From Pedobacter xixiisoli (GTDB lineage Bacteria; Bacteroidota; Bacteroidia; Sphingobacteriales; Sphingobacteriaceae): a DNA stretch of 64,000 nt. Under the pieces are notes generated by a model. It saw nothing but the letters and a program-made list of their open reading frames with translations. It was not told the DNA's origin and did no database searches. Below are positions 1-8,070 of the stretch, piece after piece. Numbering within the stretch: the first letter of the stretch is position 1; each line of letters begins with the position of its first letter. The translations under genes and the position numbers were made by a program. The DNA lies in contig NZ_OCMT01000002.1 of the NCBI RefSeq assembly GCF_900215335.1, positions 434,001 through 498,000 on the forward strand, given 5' to 3'.

Positions 1-843
1 CGTGCAGGCTTGCAAGACAAACGCAAACCTATTGGCTCGTTCATTTTCTTAGGCACAACTGGTGTAGGTAAAACAGAATTGGCCAAAGCCCTTGCGGAGT
101 TCTTGTTCAACGATGAAAATGCCATGACCCGAATCGATATGAGCGAATACCAAGAACGCCATGCCGTAAGTCGTTTAATTGGGGCGCCTCCAGGATACGT
201 GGGTTATGATGAAGGTGGTCAATTGACAGAAGCAGTTCGCAGAAAGCCATATTCGGTGGTATTGTTAGATGAAATTGAGAAAGCGCATCCAGATGTATTC
301 AATATCTTATTGCAAGTATTAGATGATGGAAGACTGACCGATAATAAAGGTAGGGTGGTAAATTTTAAAAACACGATCATTATCATGACTTCTAACATTG
401 GCTCGCACTTGATCCAAGATAATTTCAAAAACTTGGATGAAGATAATCATGACGAGGTTGTAGCAAAAACCAAAAATGAATTGTTCGAACTATTGAAACA
501 GACCATACGTCCAGAGTTTTTAAATAGAATTGATGAGCTAATTATGTTCACACCATTGAACAGAACTGAGATTAGAGATATTGTAAGCTTACAATTTAAA
601 CACGTTCAGGATACCCTAGCAGAAATGGGTATTACCATGGAGGCAAGTACGGAGGCTTTAGATTGGTTGGCAGAATTAGGTTATGACCCTCAGTTTGGTG
701 CAAGACCTTTAAAACGAGTAATACAGAAACGTATTTTGAATGAATTATCTAAAGAAATATTAGCTGGAAAAGTAGATAAAGACAGTAAAATCAAATTAGA
801 TATGTTCGATCATCAATTTGTGTTTTTGAACGAAGACAAATAA
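1..843 (+). CDS. clpB: ATP-dependent chaperone ClpB, C-terminal part (5' end outside window)
   Basis: This is the second AAA+ module and C-terminal domain of the ClpB disaggregase, which extracts polypeptides from aggregates together with DnaK. The frame is open from base 1, so the gene enters from the left; a TTG at base 10 is not the real start. Visible motifs are Walker [10 protein letters not shown], Walker [13 protein letters not shown], the pore-type segment [13 protein letters not shown], sensor-1-like IIIMTSN and sensor-2 GARPLKR near the end. These match the D2 ring of ClpB/Hsp104. The N-terminal domain, D1 ring and coiled-coil middle domain lie outside the window. ClpB is favoured over ClpA or ClpC by the spacing and the short tail, but without the middle domain this rests on the D2 sequence alone. 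Confidence 0.93.
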   Translation, partial: RAGLQDKRKPIGSFIFLGTTGVGKTELAKALAEFLFNDENAMTRIDMSEYQERHAVSRLIGAPPGYVGYDEGGQLTEAVRRKPYSVVLLDEIEKAHPDVFNILLQVLDDGRLTDNKGRVVNFKNTIIIMTSNIGSHLIQDNFKNLDEDNHDEVVAKTKNELFELLKQTIRPEFLNRIDELIMFTPLNRTEIRDIVSLQFKHVQDTLAEMGITMEASTEALDWLAELGYDPQFGARPLKRVIQKRILNELSKEILAGKVDKDSKIKLDMFDHQFVFLNEDK

Positions 844-854
844 AAACTGACCTG

Positions 855-933
855 TGTCACATTGAGCTTTCCGATAAATCGGAACAGGTCGTCGAAAAGT
901 AGCTAATTGGGCTTCGACAAGCTCAGCCTGACA
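855..933. repeat. Palindromic REP-like repeat, GAGCTTGTCGAA family, copy A
   Basis: The arms are TGTCACATTGAGCTT on the left and AAGCTCAGCCTGACA on the right. The left arm is interrupted after GAGCTT by a small palindrome (CCGATAAATCGG), so this looks like one palindrome inserted into another. Related copies lie at 12588-12609, 24232-24298 and, degraded, 40603-40650. Confidence 0.7.
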
Positions 934-972
934 ACCATACCTTACTATTCGTAACTCTATCATATATTTAAG

Positions 973-1001
973 AAAAAGGCAGGCTTTTACCTGCCTTTTT
1001 T
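973..1001 (+). terminator. Rho-independent terminator after clpB
   Basis: AAAGGCAGG, a short CTTTTA loop and CCTGCCTTT followed by T residues form a classical intrinsic terminator. It lies 130 bases after the clpB stop, just past the inserted repeat. The A-run on its left means it could also act on the other strand. Confidence 0.8.
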
Positions 1002-1266
1002 CATGTCAAAAACTGACAATAAATGCCAATTCGGCAAGCTTAAAAAAAGCTTAAAAATCACTCAATTGTCACCAAAATAGAGTTTTGTCAAAGCAGTATA
1101 ATTTCGCCTTTGTTCACTTTAAATTAACAATTTATTAATCAATTGATTAATAGAAAACCACTGTTTTTGGCACGCATGACAATTTTTCATTACGGCATAT
1201 TAGTTGAAAATAGACTTATCAAATGGTCGAAAGATCATTCATTTATAACACATAAATATTAAAAAA

Positions 1267-1300
1267 CATGAAACTGTCCGAGACGTCGGATAGATTCATG
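1267..1300 (+). promoter_or_regulatory. Leader hairpin upstream of the barrel gene
   Basis: The arms 1267-1281 and 1286-1300 pair over 15 positions with one mismatch and one G-U, closing a GACG loop. There is no T-run, so this is not a standard terminator. The hairpin lies 24 bases before the ATG of the barrel gene and inside a 19-codon frame whose TGA overlaps that ATG, which suggests a post-transcriptional control element. Confidence 0.45.
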
Positions 1301-1323
1301 AAAATTGAAAACAATTTAAAAAC

Positions 1324-1938
1324 ATGAAAAAACTTTTATTATCGTTAGTAGCTGTAGCAGCTTTAACTTTTGGTGCAAATGCACAAACAGAAAAAGGAAA
1401 AATTATTTTAGGTGGTAACGTTGGCTTTAACAGTTCTAAAGTAGACGGAGCATCAAAAGCAGATATCAATTTTAGTGTGGTTCCAAGTGTAGGCTATTTT
1501 GTAGGCAACAACTTTGCCATTGGTACAGGTGTAGGTTACGAGTACGACAAAACAGCTTCAGGCACAGCTTTTGAACGCGGTCAACTTGAAGCTTTTAGAG
1601 TAGCTCCTTTCGGTCGTTACTACGTTAACTTGACAGAGCAATTTAAATTCTTCGGTCAGGTATCTGTTCCTTTAGCTTTTGGTTCCCTTAAAAGCGTAGA
1701 CGCAAATGGAGAAACAGGTTCTAAATTTGCTAGTACTACTTCTATTGGTGTTAACGTTGCTCCAGGTTTTGCGTTCTTCCCTAACAAAAAAATCGGCATC
1801 GAATTTTCTGTTAACGGTTTAGGATATGAGAATTTCTCTACTAAAGCAGAAGCTACTGGTGCTAAAGTAAAAACTAACAGTTTTGGTTTAGAGGCAAATA
1901 CTTTTGCTCCTAAATTAGGTGTACAATTCCACTTTTAA
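1324..1938 (+). CDS. Outer-membrane beta-barrel protein, 204 aa
   Basis: This is a small predicted outer-membrane barrel. A Sec signal peptide (KK, then a hydrophobic stretch ending FGANAQ) is followed by alternating hydrophobic/aromatic strands and a C-terminal strand ending in Phe (LGVQFHF), as BAM substrates do. It has a close paralogue at 18950-19600: both mature proteins start QTEKGK and continue IILGG/VILGG, then GFNSSKVDG, and both end in NFHF or QFHF. The length fits the OmpW/PorT-like barrel families of Bacteroidota. The ATG is supported by the signal peptide and by the upstream frame ending in an ATGA overlap. Cargo or partner is unknown. Confidence 0.8.
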   Translation: MKKLLLSLVAVAALTFGANAQTEKGKIILGGNVGFNSSKVDGASKADINFSVVPSVGYFVGNNFAIGTGVGYEYDKTASGTAFERGQLEAFRVAPFGRYYVNLTEQFKFFGQVSVPLAFGSLKSVDANGETGSKFASTTSIGVNVAPGFAFFPNKKIGIEFSVNGLGYENFSTKAEATGAKVKTNSFGLEANTFAPKLGVQFHF

Positions 1939-1955
1939 TTTTAGTAAAAAGTAAC

Positions 1956-1986
1956 AAAAAAGCCACCTAATGGGTGGCTTTTTTTT
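1956..1986 (+). terminator. Rho-independent terminator after the barrel gene
   Basis: AAAAAAGCCACC, a four-base TAAT loop and GGGTGGCTTTTTTTT form a strong stem with a long T-run, 18 bases after the stop. It may also serve the convergent gene at 2010-2912. Confidence 0.9.
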
Positions 1987-2009
1987 GATTTTATTTTGGT
2001 ATGCAGAAA

Positions 2010-2912
2010 TTAATTTTTTAAAATATCCTCTAATGCTTCTTCAATTACAGGAAACTTAAATTCATAACCAGCTTTCAAAAGTCTATCTGGAACCACCCAT
2101 CTACTCTTGAGAATAAGTTCTGTTTCAGTCCCTATTAGCGCAGCGCCCATTTTAAGCATCCATTCTGGAGAGGGCAAACCAATATTAATTTTCATATTTT
2201 GCCTTAGTTTCCTCATTAAAGTAGCATTATCGATAGGATTTGGAGACGAGCAATTGAAAGTGCCTTTTAAATCTTTGTCATTTTGTATAAACAAGACTAT
2301 TTGAAACAAATCTTCTAAATGTATCCAGCTAAACATTTGCTTTCCATCGCCTTGTTTACCACCGAGGCCAAATCTTACCAAATTTACAAAAGGTTGCATC
2401 ACACCTCCACCCGCACCTAATACGATAGCCATCCGCAAAGCAATCTGTCTCGTTTTCGGCAAATCAAAATCAAAGAATGACTGCTCCCATTTTGTAGCTA
2501 CATCTACAGAAAATCCGCTTCCAATTTCACCATCATGCTCAGTCATCGGTCTATCCATTGCATGCCTATAAATAGTAGCGGTGCTAGAATTAATCCAAAG
2601 CTTTGGCGGATGATTACATTTCAAAATTGCATTGCCTAAAATTTTGGTGGTCGCGACCCTTGAATGCAAAATTTCATCTTTATTTTGTTGATTATATCTG
2701 CAATTAACTGACTTCCCTGCCAAGTTTATCAGTATCTCTGCATCGTTTAAGGCATCTACAACCTTCTGCTGATTACTCCATTGTATATGCGCATTATTTC
2801 TCGAGATAAGAATAACCTGATAGCCCATTGCTTTGAATTGGTCGGCAAAATACTTGCCTACAAAACCAGTTCCACCAGCCAACACTACTTTTTTATTCTG
2901 ATAATTTTCCAT
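2010..2912 (-). CDS. TIGR01777-family NAD(P)-dependent epimerase (YfcH-like)
   Basis: This is an extended short-chain dehydrogenase-like protein of 300 aa. The N-terminal Rossmann motif GGTGFVGKYF (about residues 13-22) is typical of the TIGR01777/YfcH group, and the C-terminal region resembles the DUF1731 tail. Members bind NAD(P), but their substrate is generally unknown. It is the last gene of a four-gene minus-strand operon (regulator 3749-4258, membrane proteins 3333-3689 and 2923-3321), 10 bases after its upstream neighbour. Length is normal and no truncation is seen. The family call is firm; a physiological function should not be assumed. Confidence 0.85.
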   Translation of the reverse strand: MENYQNKKVVLAGGTGFVGKYFADQFKAMGYQVILISRNNAHIQWSNQQKVVDALNDAEILINLAGKSVNCRYNQQNKDEILHSRVATTKILGNAILKCNHPPKLWINSSTATIYRHAMDRPMTEHDGEIGSGFSVDVATKWEQSFFDFDLPKTRQIALRMAIVLGAGGGVMQPFVNLVRFGLGGKQGDGKQMFSWIHLEDLFQIVLFIQNDKDLKGTFNCSSPNPIDNATLMRKLRQNMKINIGLPSPEWMLKMGAALIGTETELILKSRWVVPDRLLKAGYEFKFPVIEEALEDILKN

Positions 2913-2922
2913 GGTGATATAA

Positions 2923-3321
2923 TTATTGTCCTGTAAATCTTGTAGGTTGAGGTACTAAAGGTTTTAAACCTTCTTTGGCTTTTCTTTTCCCTCGAAAGAA
3001 GAAATAAAGATTGATAAATAGCATTAGACCTAAATAGATAGAGAAGCTTCCTATTTTATAACTTAAAGCTTCCACCAATTCCTGATAATTATTGTCATAC
3101 AAGTTAATCTTCAAAATCATTAAGGCAAAGCCAATATTTAGTAGGTAAAAGCCTGTTTCAAAAAGCTTATTTGTTGCAAAAGCAATCTCTTCTCTACCCT
3201 TAAAAATATCTAACATATAGATTTTACTATTTCTAAAAAGTGTTCTAGAAACGTATAAGGTAAGCAATAAAGCAATTGGTAAATAAACTGCATAACCAAT
3301 TAGAATTTTTGTAGTGTCCAT
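2923..3321 (-). CDS. Small integral membrane protein, 132 aa (paralogue of 3333-3689)
   Basis: I do not recognise a named family. Four hydrophobic segments are visible (about residues 8-26, 55-72, 90-108 as the clearest ones, with a short Arg/Lys-rich tail). It shares an organisation with the neighbouring 118-aa protein: an I-G-Y-hydrophobic opening, a short R-N-x-x-I/V element after the first helix, then a helix with YxLNIGF/YLVNIGY. The two are likely an ancient tandem duplication and could form a heteromeric membrane complex. The gene sits 11 bases after 3333-3689 and 10 bases before the epimerase gene, so co-transcription is likely. The basic C-terminus may face the cytoplasm. Confidence 0.7.
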   Translation of the reverse strand: MDTTKILIGYAVYLPIALLLTLYVSRTLFRNSKIYMLDIFKGREEIAFATNKLFETGFYLLNIGFALMILKINLYDNNYQELVEALSYKIGSFSIYLGLMLFINLYFFFRGKRKAKEGLKPLVPQPTRFTGQ

Positions 3322-3332
3322 AATGTTAAAAT

Positions 3333-3689
3333 TTATGATTGTTTAATTAATTTGTGAACTTGCGTAACCAAAATGTAGATATTGAGGTAATGTAAACCTG
3401 AAAGAATGATGATAATACCCGCCATCTTTATCGATATTACTTCTATCAACATAGGCGCAGAACTAACATGCTGCCAAAAGGATAAATTAACCGCACAGTA
3501 ACCAATGTTGACTAAATAATAACCAATTAGCAATATTTTATTGATTTGCTGACAAAGCTCTACATGTCCGGGTATCAGCTCAGCCACAAAGACATTTCCA
3601 TTTCTATAACAGATTTTCCCTACCACTAAGATGATGAAAACCATTAATCCAATAAAAATGCCGTAACCAATTAAATTTAAGTTTGTCAT
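3333..3689 (-). CDS. Small integral membrane protein, 118 aa (paralogue of 2923-3321)
   Basis: This is an unassigned membrane protein with about three to four hydrophobic segments. The opening NLIGYGIFIGLMVFII and the middle segment GYYLVNIGYCAVNLSF align with matching parts of its downstream neighbour. It is the second gene of the operon headed by a GbsR/MarR-like regulator, 59 bases after it. The context suggests a membrane function under local control, possibly in envelope stress, but the sequence shows no catalytic motif. Confidence 0.7.
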   Translation of the reverse strand: MTNLNLIGYGIFIGLMVFIILVVGKICYRNGNVFVAELIPGHVELCQQINKILLIGYYLVNIGYCAVNLSFWQHVSSAPMLIEVISIKMAGIIIILSGLHYLNIYILVTQVHKLIKQS

Positions 3690-3748
3690 AACACCCTAGT
3701 TAGTTTTAAAATTTCAGAAAACATTGAAACTTTAAATTAAAAAATATA

Positions 3749-4258
3749 TTATCTCAATATCTTCATCATCAATTTACCCAACCAATTATCTTTATACTCC
3801 GTCACTTTATCAATCATTTCATCAGCGCTAGCTACAAATTCGTAAAGCTTTTTAGTTTGCGCCACAAAATGTTTCGCTTCTTCTGAGGTATTACCATCTA
3901 CAGCACTTACTTCTTTTAAAACTTTTAGCGCTGGCTTAATTTCACGTTTGCTCCTCTCCTTCGCAATTTTGGTAGCAAGTTCATCTAAATCTTTTTCAGC
4001 AATAAAAAACTCCCTACGTTCTCCAGGCTTATTGGCTTTATACACAATTCCCCAATCCATTAGGCCACGTAAGTTCATACTGGCGTTGCCCCTAGAAATT
4101 TGCAGCTCTTGCATAATATCTTCCATAGAAACTGGCTCTTTAGAAACCATTAACAAAGCATGTATTTGCGCCATCGTTTTATTAATGCCCCATTGAGAGC
4201 CTAAAGCACCCCATGTTTGTACAAATTTATTTTTTGCTTCGTCAAATTGCATGATCAA
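3749..4258 (-). CDS. GbsR/MarR-family winged-helix transcriptional regulator
   Basis: This is a 169-aa DNA-binding protein. The segment from about residue 28 to 90 (MAQIHALLMVSKEPVSMEDI, then a recognition helix around QISRGNASMNLRGLM, then a wing around KANKPGERREFF) is the winged helix of GbsR-type regulators. The C-terminal half is helical and charged and probably dimerises. It is the first gene of the minus-strand operon down to 2010 and would autoregulate it from the AT-rich 250-base region shared with the divergent response regulator gene. The start is the MIMQ methionine; the second Met two codons later is equally possible. The ligand is unknown; osmolyte/choline sensing is known only for Bacillus GbsR. 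Confidence 0.85.
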   Translation of the reverse strand: MIMQFDEAKNKFVQTWGALGSQWGINKTMAQIHALLMVSKEPVSMEDIMQELQISRGNASMNLRGLMDWGIVYKANKPGERREFFIAEKDLDELATKIAKERSKREIKPALKVLKEVSAVDGNTSEEAKHFVAQTKKLYEFVASADEMIDKVTEYKDNWLGKLMMKILR

Positions 4259-4470
4259 ATGTATATATAGTTTTTAAACTTTCAAAAATAATTGAAAGTT
4301 TTTCTTTGTTTATTTTCTATTTATGCTCAATTATTAAGCTAAATCTGCCTTCAGTCCTATTTTATTCGATTAAAACATGTTTATCAAAAAATGACATCTG
4401 TTAGTTTAAAATAGAATTCACGAAAACTTTAGTTAAATAATCATTTTATGTAAACTCTATTCTTAAATCG

Positions 4471-4504
4471 TTGTTATGTAAATAATTCAACAATGTTATA
4501 TTTG
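4471..4504 (+). promoter_or_regulatory. Bacteroidota-type promoter of the response regulator gene
   Basis: The -7 box TATATTTG (4497-4504) matches TAnnTTTG exactly; a TTG at 4471-4473 is a possible -33 element with a slightly long spacer (23). The -7 box ends five bases before the ATG at 4510, so the transcript would be leaderless or nearly so. Confidence 0.5.
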
Positions 4505-4509
4505 CGGTT

Positions 4510-4896
4510 ATGAAAAGAATTATTGTAGTAGATGACGACGAGGAGGTTTTAGATACGATTGAACTTGTTCTTGAGATTGGTGGTTACGAAGTAGAGCCTC
4601 TTAGCAGTGCAGAAGGAATCCACGAAACCGTAAATAGCTTTAATCCAGATTTAATTATTCTAGATATTGTATTAGGGAAAATTGATGGCCGCACAATTTG
4701 CAACGAAATCAAAACCAATCCAAAAACCAAACACATCCCTATTTTGATGATGTCTGGTCTTTATAAGCCGGATGAAATTAGCACTTTGGAAACTCCACCA
4801 GACGACTTTATGCCAAAGCCGTTTAAGATGGACGTATTGCTAGAGAAAATTGAAAGCCTAATTAGCAAAAAAGCAATTAGACATAACATCAACTAG
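4510..4896 (+). CDS. Single-domain response regulator (CheY-like receiver)
   Basis: This is a stand-alone receiver domain of 128 aa with no output domain. The acidic triad D8-D9-D10, phospho-acceptor D52 (LILDIVLG), S82 and K103 (MPKPF) are all in the expected places, so it should be phosphorylatable. No histidine kinase lies nearby, so it is probably fed by an orphan kinase and signals by protein-protein contact. It is monocistronic. Its stop codon abuts the stop of the convergent gene at 4897 with no spacer. Confidence 0.92.
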   Translation: MKRIIVVDDDEEVLDTIELVLEIGGYEVEPLSSAEGIHETVNSFNPDLIILDIVLGKIDGRTICNEIKTNPKTKHIPILMMSGLYKPDEISTLETPPDDFMPKPFKMDVLLEKIESLISKKAIRHNIN

Positions 4897-5124
4897 TTAT
4901 TTTTCTTCTCTGGGGCCACGTTTATAGATCACCAATCCGTTAAGGAAGTTTCTAAGGATTTGGTCTCCACATTTTTTAAAGTTTGGGTGGTCTTCTTTTC
5001 TGAAGATATCGCCCAACTCACTTTTTGTTACCGTAAAATTTACCAGTTTACAAATTTCTATAATTTGGTCTGAATTTAGAGATAAGGCTACCCTTAATTT
5101 TTTGATGATATCGTTGTTGCTCAT
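4897..5124 (-). CDS. DUF1456-family protein, single-repeat form (75 aa)
   Basis: This is a short alpha-helical protein of the DUF1456 (YehS-like) family, recognisable from the NNDIIKKLRVAL opening, the FTVTKSELGDIFRKEDHPNF core and the LRNFLNGLVIYKRG end. Family members are usually about twice this length with two copies of the module; this one carries a single module and a complete-looking end. No biochemical function is established for the family. It converges on the response regulator gene with adjoining stop codons. It may be a natural one-module variant, since the reading frame is intact and ends with a charged tail. Confidence 0.75.
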   Translation of the reverse strand: MSNNDIIKKLRVALSLNSDQIIEICKLVNFTVTKSELGDIFRKEDHPNFKKCGDQILRNFLNGLVIYKRGPREEK

Positions 5125-5276
5125 ATTTTTTTTAGTTCATTGTTTCCCGAAGTTTCGGGATTTCGCTTTGCTCAACATACGTAAAAGTTCTAACTAGATT
5201 TTTACCATATTGATTATGGGAATTTGATTATTGGTAATTTATTACTGACACCTACCTATCCCCTGATACCTAATAC

Positions 5277-6584
5277 CTAATTAGCTATTTCTACTTTTAT
5301 TTTTCTGCCCTTCATTTTTTCTCCAGACAGTTTTTTTATCAATTGTGGTGCTAATTTACGCTTTACTGCGGCATAAGCACTCAAATCTTTCACTTCTATT
5401 AATCCCAAATCTTCCTTCACTAATCCTCCTACCTTTAACAAGAAGCCTACAATATCTATTTTATTGACTTTATCTTTCTTCCCTGCTGCCAAGTAAATGG
5501 TTTGCCATTCGCTATCGGCTGGAATTTGATACTTTCCATCCAGTTTCTCTACTTCAATATCCTTATCTAAATAAGGAAAATCTTCTCCTTCCGCAAAAAT
5601 TAAATACGCAGTCCCTTTTGCATTCATTCTAGCTGTACGTCCATTACGGTGCACAAAAGCATCTTTAGTATATGGCAATTGATAATGGATGATAAACTCA
5701 ACTTCTGGAATATCCAAGCCTCTAGCGGCTAAATCAGTAGTGATTAAAATTTTTACACTGCCATTTCTGAATTTCAGTAAAGCACGTTCCCTGTCGTCTT
5801 GTTCCATCCCTCCGTGAAAAATATCGTGTACTAAATCTTGGTCTATCAATAAATCACTAATTCGATCTACTGTTTCGCGGTGATTACAGAAAATCAGCAT
5901 AGAATGATTACCTATTTTGCAGATAAGCTTGAATAATGCTTCTAATTTTTCTTCTGCAAGTGTGTCAATTCTTTTCAATTTTAAATCTGGTACTACTTCT
6001 TGTTGGCCTAAAAAATTCACCGTTTCATGATTTTTGATACCAGTAAATTCGGGAATTTCAGGCATGGTGGTAGCAGAAGTTAACACACGTTGGGTTAATG
6101 AATATAAACTTCCAATGATAGCCGACATGTCTTGCGTAAAACCAAATTCTAGCGACTTATCAAATTCATCCAGTACCAACGTAGTGATGGTACTTTCATC
6201 AAAATTCTGTCCACGTAAGTGAAACGCAATACGTCCCGGAGTACCAATTAACACCGCTGGCGCCTCTACTAAAGTGTTCTTTTCTACCTTTACCGAGTGA
6301 CCTCCGTAGCAGCATGTGACTTTATAACCAGTAGACATTTGCTTAAAAACCTGTTCAATCTGTAAACCCAGTTCTCTTGACGGCACCAAGATTAAGCACT
6401 GAACTCCTTTCTTCTCTTTATCTAAATTACGAAGTACCGGAATTAGAAAAGCCAGCGTTTTACCGGAACCCGTAGGTGCAAGCACCACCAAGTCGGCTCC
6501 AGATTTAGCTTTAGCAGTTACTTCTTCCTGTAAAGGATTAAGTTTTTTGATATTAAGATTTGAGAGCAGTTTTTGCAGTTCCAT
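5277..6584 (-). CDS. dbpA: DbpA-like DEAD-box ATP-dependent RNA helicase
   Basis: This is an RNA helicase of 435 aa, probably acting in 50S ribosome assembly. Visible motifs: Q-motif region N-P-L-Q (16-19), Walker A APTGSGKT (36-43), GTPGR (about 114-118), motif II DEFD (139-142) in place of DEAD, SAT (170-172), ARGLD (about 287-291) and HRNGRTAR (312-319). The C-terminal 70 residues (from about 365) resemble the DbpA RNA-binding domain that docks to 23S rRNA helix 92, including the GDV-like DIVGFLL segment and the basic MKGRKIKVEI end. The A-to-F change in motif II is unusual, but all other motifs are intact, so activity is expected. The gene appears monocistronic. Confidence 0.85.
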   Translation of the reverse strand: MELQKLLSNLNIKKLNPLQEEVTAKAKSGADLVVLAPTGSGKTLAFLIPVLRNLDKEKKGVQCLILVPSRELGLQIEQVFKQMSTGYKVTCCYGGHSVKVEKNTLVEAPAVLIGTPGRIAFHLRGQNFDESTITTLVLDEFDKSLEFGFTQDMSAIIGSLYSLTQRVLTSATTMPEIPEFTGIKNHETVNFLGQQEVVPDLKLKRIDTLAEEKLEALFKLICKIGNHSMLIFCNHRETVDRISDLLIDQDLVHDIFHGGMEQDDRERALLKFRNGSVKILITTDLAARGLDIPEVEFIIHYQLPYTKDAFVHRNGRTARMNAKGTAYLIFAEGEDFPYLDKDIEVEKLDGKYQIPADSEWQTIYLAAGKKDKVNKIDIVGFLLKVGGLVKEDLGLIEVKDLSAYAAVKRKLAPQLIKKLSGEKMKGRKIKVEIAN

Positions 6585-6838
6585 TTGACAAAGTTAACAG
6601 TTTTCAACTGGCAGTCTCCAGTTTCAATCGACAATTTACAGGAATCAGTTAACAGAATAACCAATTAGCGGTTAACCATGCAAATCGTAATTCGTAAATC
6701 TAAAATCTTAAATCAACATAACTTGTTGATAAACAACAAAATGTTAGCAAATAAACAACATTAACATAAAGACAGCTTAACAATAAAAGACTTAATTTTA
6801 AGAAACCTGATTTAGGGTTTGCTTTACATATATAACTT

Positions 6839-7312
6839 ATGACCTGGAAGAAATTTAGTGGCGAAGTTATCCATTCGTCAATCTTAGAAGAGGTAGAAAA
6901 AGCAATTCTCCGTGAAACCGAAAATGGTTTCAAATTAAAAGTTTGCATCGGCACCGACTCTCAAGTAAAAAGCAATCACACAGATTTTGCTACGGTAATT
7001 GTACTGCTAAGAGAGCATCATGGTGGTTTCATGTACATTGCGCAAGAAAAATCTACGCTTAAAATGGGCATTAAAGAAAGAATGCTCCTAGAGGTGCAGA
7101 AATCTATCGAAACCGCCTACTCAATTTGCGATTTGCTAGATATTTACGATGTTGACCTGGAAGTACATGCAGATATCAATACCAATCCATCATTTAAGTC
7201 GAACAAAGCGCTAAACGAAGCAATGGGTTACATTTTAAGCATGGGCTTTATTTTCAAAGCCAAGCCAGAAGCCTTTGCCAGTTCTACTTGTGCGGATAAG
7301 ATGGTGCATTAA
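6839..7312 (+). CDS. YkuK-type RNase H-fold protein (DUF458)
   Basis: This 157-aa protein has the ribonuclease H-like YkuK/DUF458 pattern: CIGTDSQV near residue 40, where the Asp would be the first metal ligand, EVHADINTNP near 115, and a C-terminal CADKMVH in which the Asp may be the last acidic ligand. Members are assumed to have an RNase H fold, but their substrate is not established. The start ATG is supported by the conserved opening (WKKFSGE). It stands alone between two low-complexity intergenic stretches. Confidence 0.8.
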   Translation: MTWKKFSGEVIHSSILEEVEKAILRETENGFKLKVCIGTDSQVKSNHTDFATVIVLLREHHGGFMYIAQEKSTLKMGIKERMLLEVQKSIETAYSICDLLDIYDVDLEVHADINTNPSFKSNKALNEAMGYILSMGFIFKAKPEAFASSTCADKMVH

Positions 7313-7415
7313 AGTTGACAGTTATCAGGATTCAGTGATCAGTTTAATTGCATAAGTAGCAATTTTATGCTTTCCTTCTCAACTGATGACTGACCACTGA
7401 TGACTGACCACTGCA
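7313..7415. repeat. Low-complexity intergenic tail of CTGA-type words
   Basis: This stretch is made of near-repeats of GTCAGT/ACTGATGACTGACCACTGA, with copies in both orientations. Similar degenerate tails occur after or before genes at about 6585-6660, 12105-12130 and 34333-34371. They look like slippage-prone spacers, not genes. Confidence 0.5.
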
Positions 7416-7997
7416 CTACCAAGTCTTAGAAATCACTTTCTTTTCTGCAGGTGAAGGTAGAGGTATTGCCTTGTTTATCAAGTAATCTTTTAATCGTACT
7501 GCGAAATTAGCAGCGTATGCAGAGGATTGCTGTAGGTAATCTTGCCACTGGTCGGCAGCAGATTTTTTAGGCTCTTTTTCTAGAGGGATACCTACCGTTG
7601 TACTCGGCACAAAATTCCCATATCTATCTTTTTGGTAAGGAATAAACTCAAAATCAGTTAACCAAAAGCGATATTTACCATCTCCTGTTTCAAAATTAAA
7701 CTGGTAATTGATTTCGCCAGAAGGATGAGATATCACGGCTAGACTTTTTTGTATAATCAACTTGCCATTGGCAGTAATTAACTTTCCATCAGATGTAGTT
7801 CTTAATTTGATTTCCTTTCTATTGTTAGCGAGAAAACTCAACAATCTCATCTTTAAACTATCGTCTTTAATGGTTGATTTCACGACTTCGTAATAGGTAT
7901 ATTTCCCAGTTTCATCTTTTGGTAGCAATACAACATCCTGAGCCCAAGAATACTGAGCGAAAATCATCAAAAAACACAAAAAAAGAAGATATTTCAT
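7416..7997 (-). CDS. Secreted DUF4468-like protein (TBP-like fold), 193 aa
   Basis: An N-terminal signal peptide (hydrophobic core, ending SWAQ) is followed by a domain like DUF4468, a Bacteroidota-specific family with a TBP-like fold. The clues are the KDETGKYTYYEVV opening and the strand pair ending in FEFIPYQKDRYGNF. The C-terminal 50 residues are helical and could be a protein-interaction tail. The protein is probably periplasmic. No enzyme motif is visible. The downstream neighbour on the same strand is none; upstream lies the porin gene, separated by a terminator, so this gene is likely its own unit. Confidence 0.65.
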   Translation of the reverse strand: MKYLLFLCFLMIFAQYSWAQDVVLLPKDETGKYTYYEVVKSTIKDDSLKMRLLSFLANNRKEIKLRTTSDGKLITANGKLIIQKSLAVISHPSGEINYQFNFETGDGKYRFWLTDFEFIPYQKDRYGNFVPSTTVGIPLEKEPKKSAADQWQDYLQQSSAYAANFAVRLKDYLINKAIPLPSPAEKKVISKTW

Positions 7998-8014
7998 AAA
8001 ATTTAAGATTAAAA

Positions 8015-8044
8015 ATGAAGCGCCCCGATATTCGAGGCGCTTTC
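8015..8044 (-). terminator. Rho-independent terminator after the porin gene
   Basis: On the minus strand a GC-rich stem (GAAAGCGCC/GGCGCTTC, one internal mismatch) is followed by CATTTTTAAT. It lies about 27 bases after the porin stop and separates it from the DUF4468 gene. Confidence 0.75.
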
Positions 8045-8070
8045 GGTTGTGATTAGCTTATCATAATTTG

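Larger units (their letters stand above)
844..1323. other. Intergenic region between clpB and the outer-membrane barrel gene
   Basis: This 480-base stretch has no convincing protein gene beyond a possible short leader ORF (1268-1327). It holds a palindromic repeat copy (855-933), a terminator (973-1001), an AT-rich stretch (about 1002-1260) and a 34-nt hairpin in the leader of the following gene. Confidence 0.7.

Noticed and set aside
1172..1190. Sigma-54-like site (TGGCACGCATGACAAT)
   Set aside because: The -24 element fits but the -12 element lacks GC at the required place, and it is over 130 bases from the gene.
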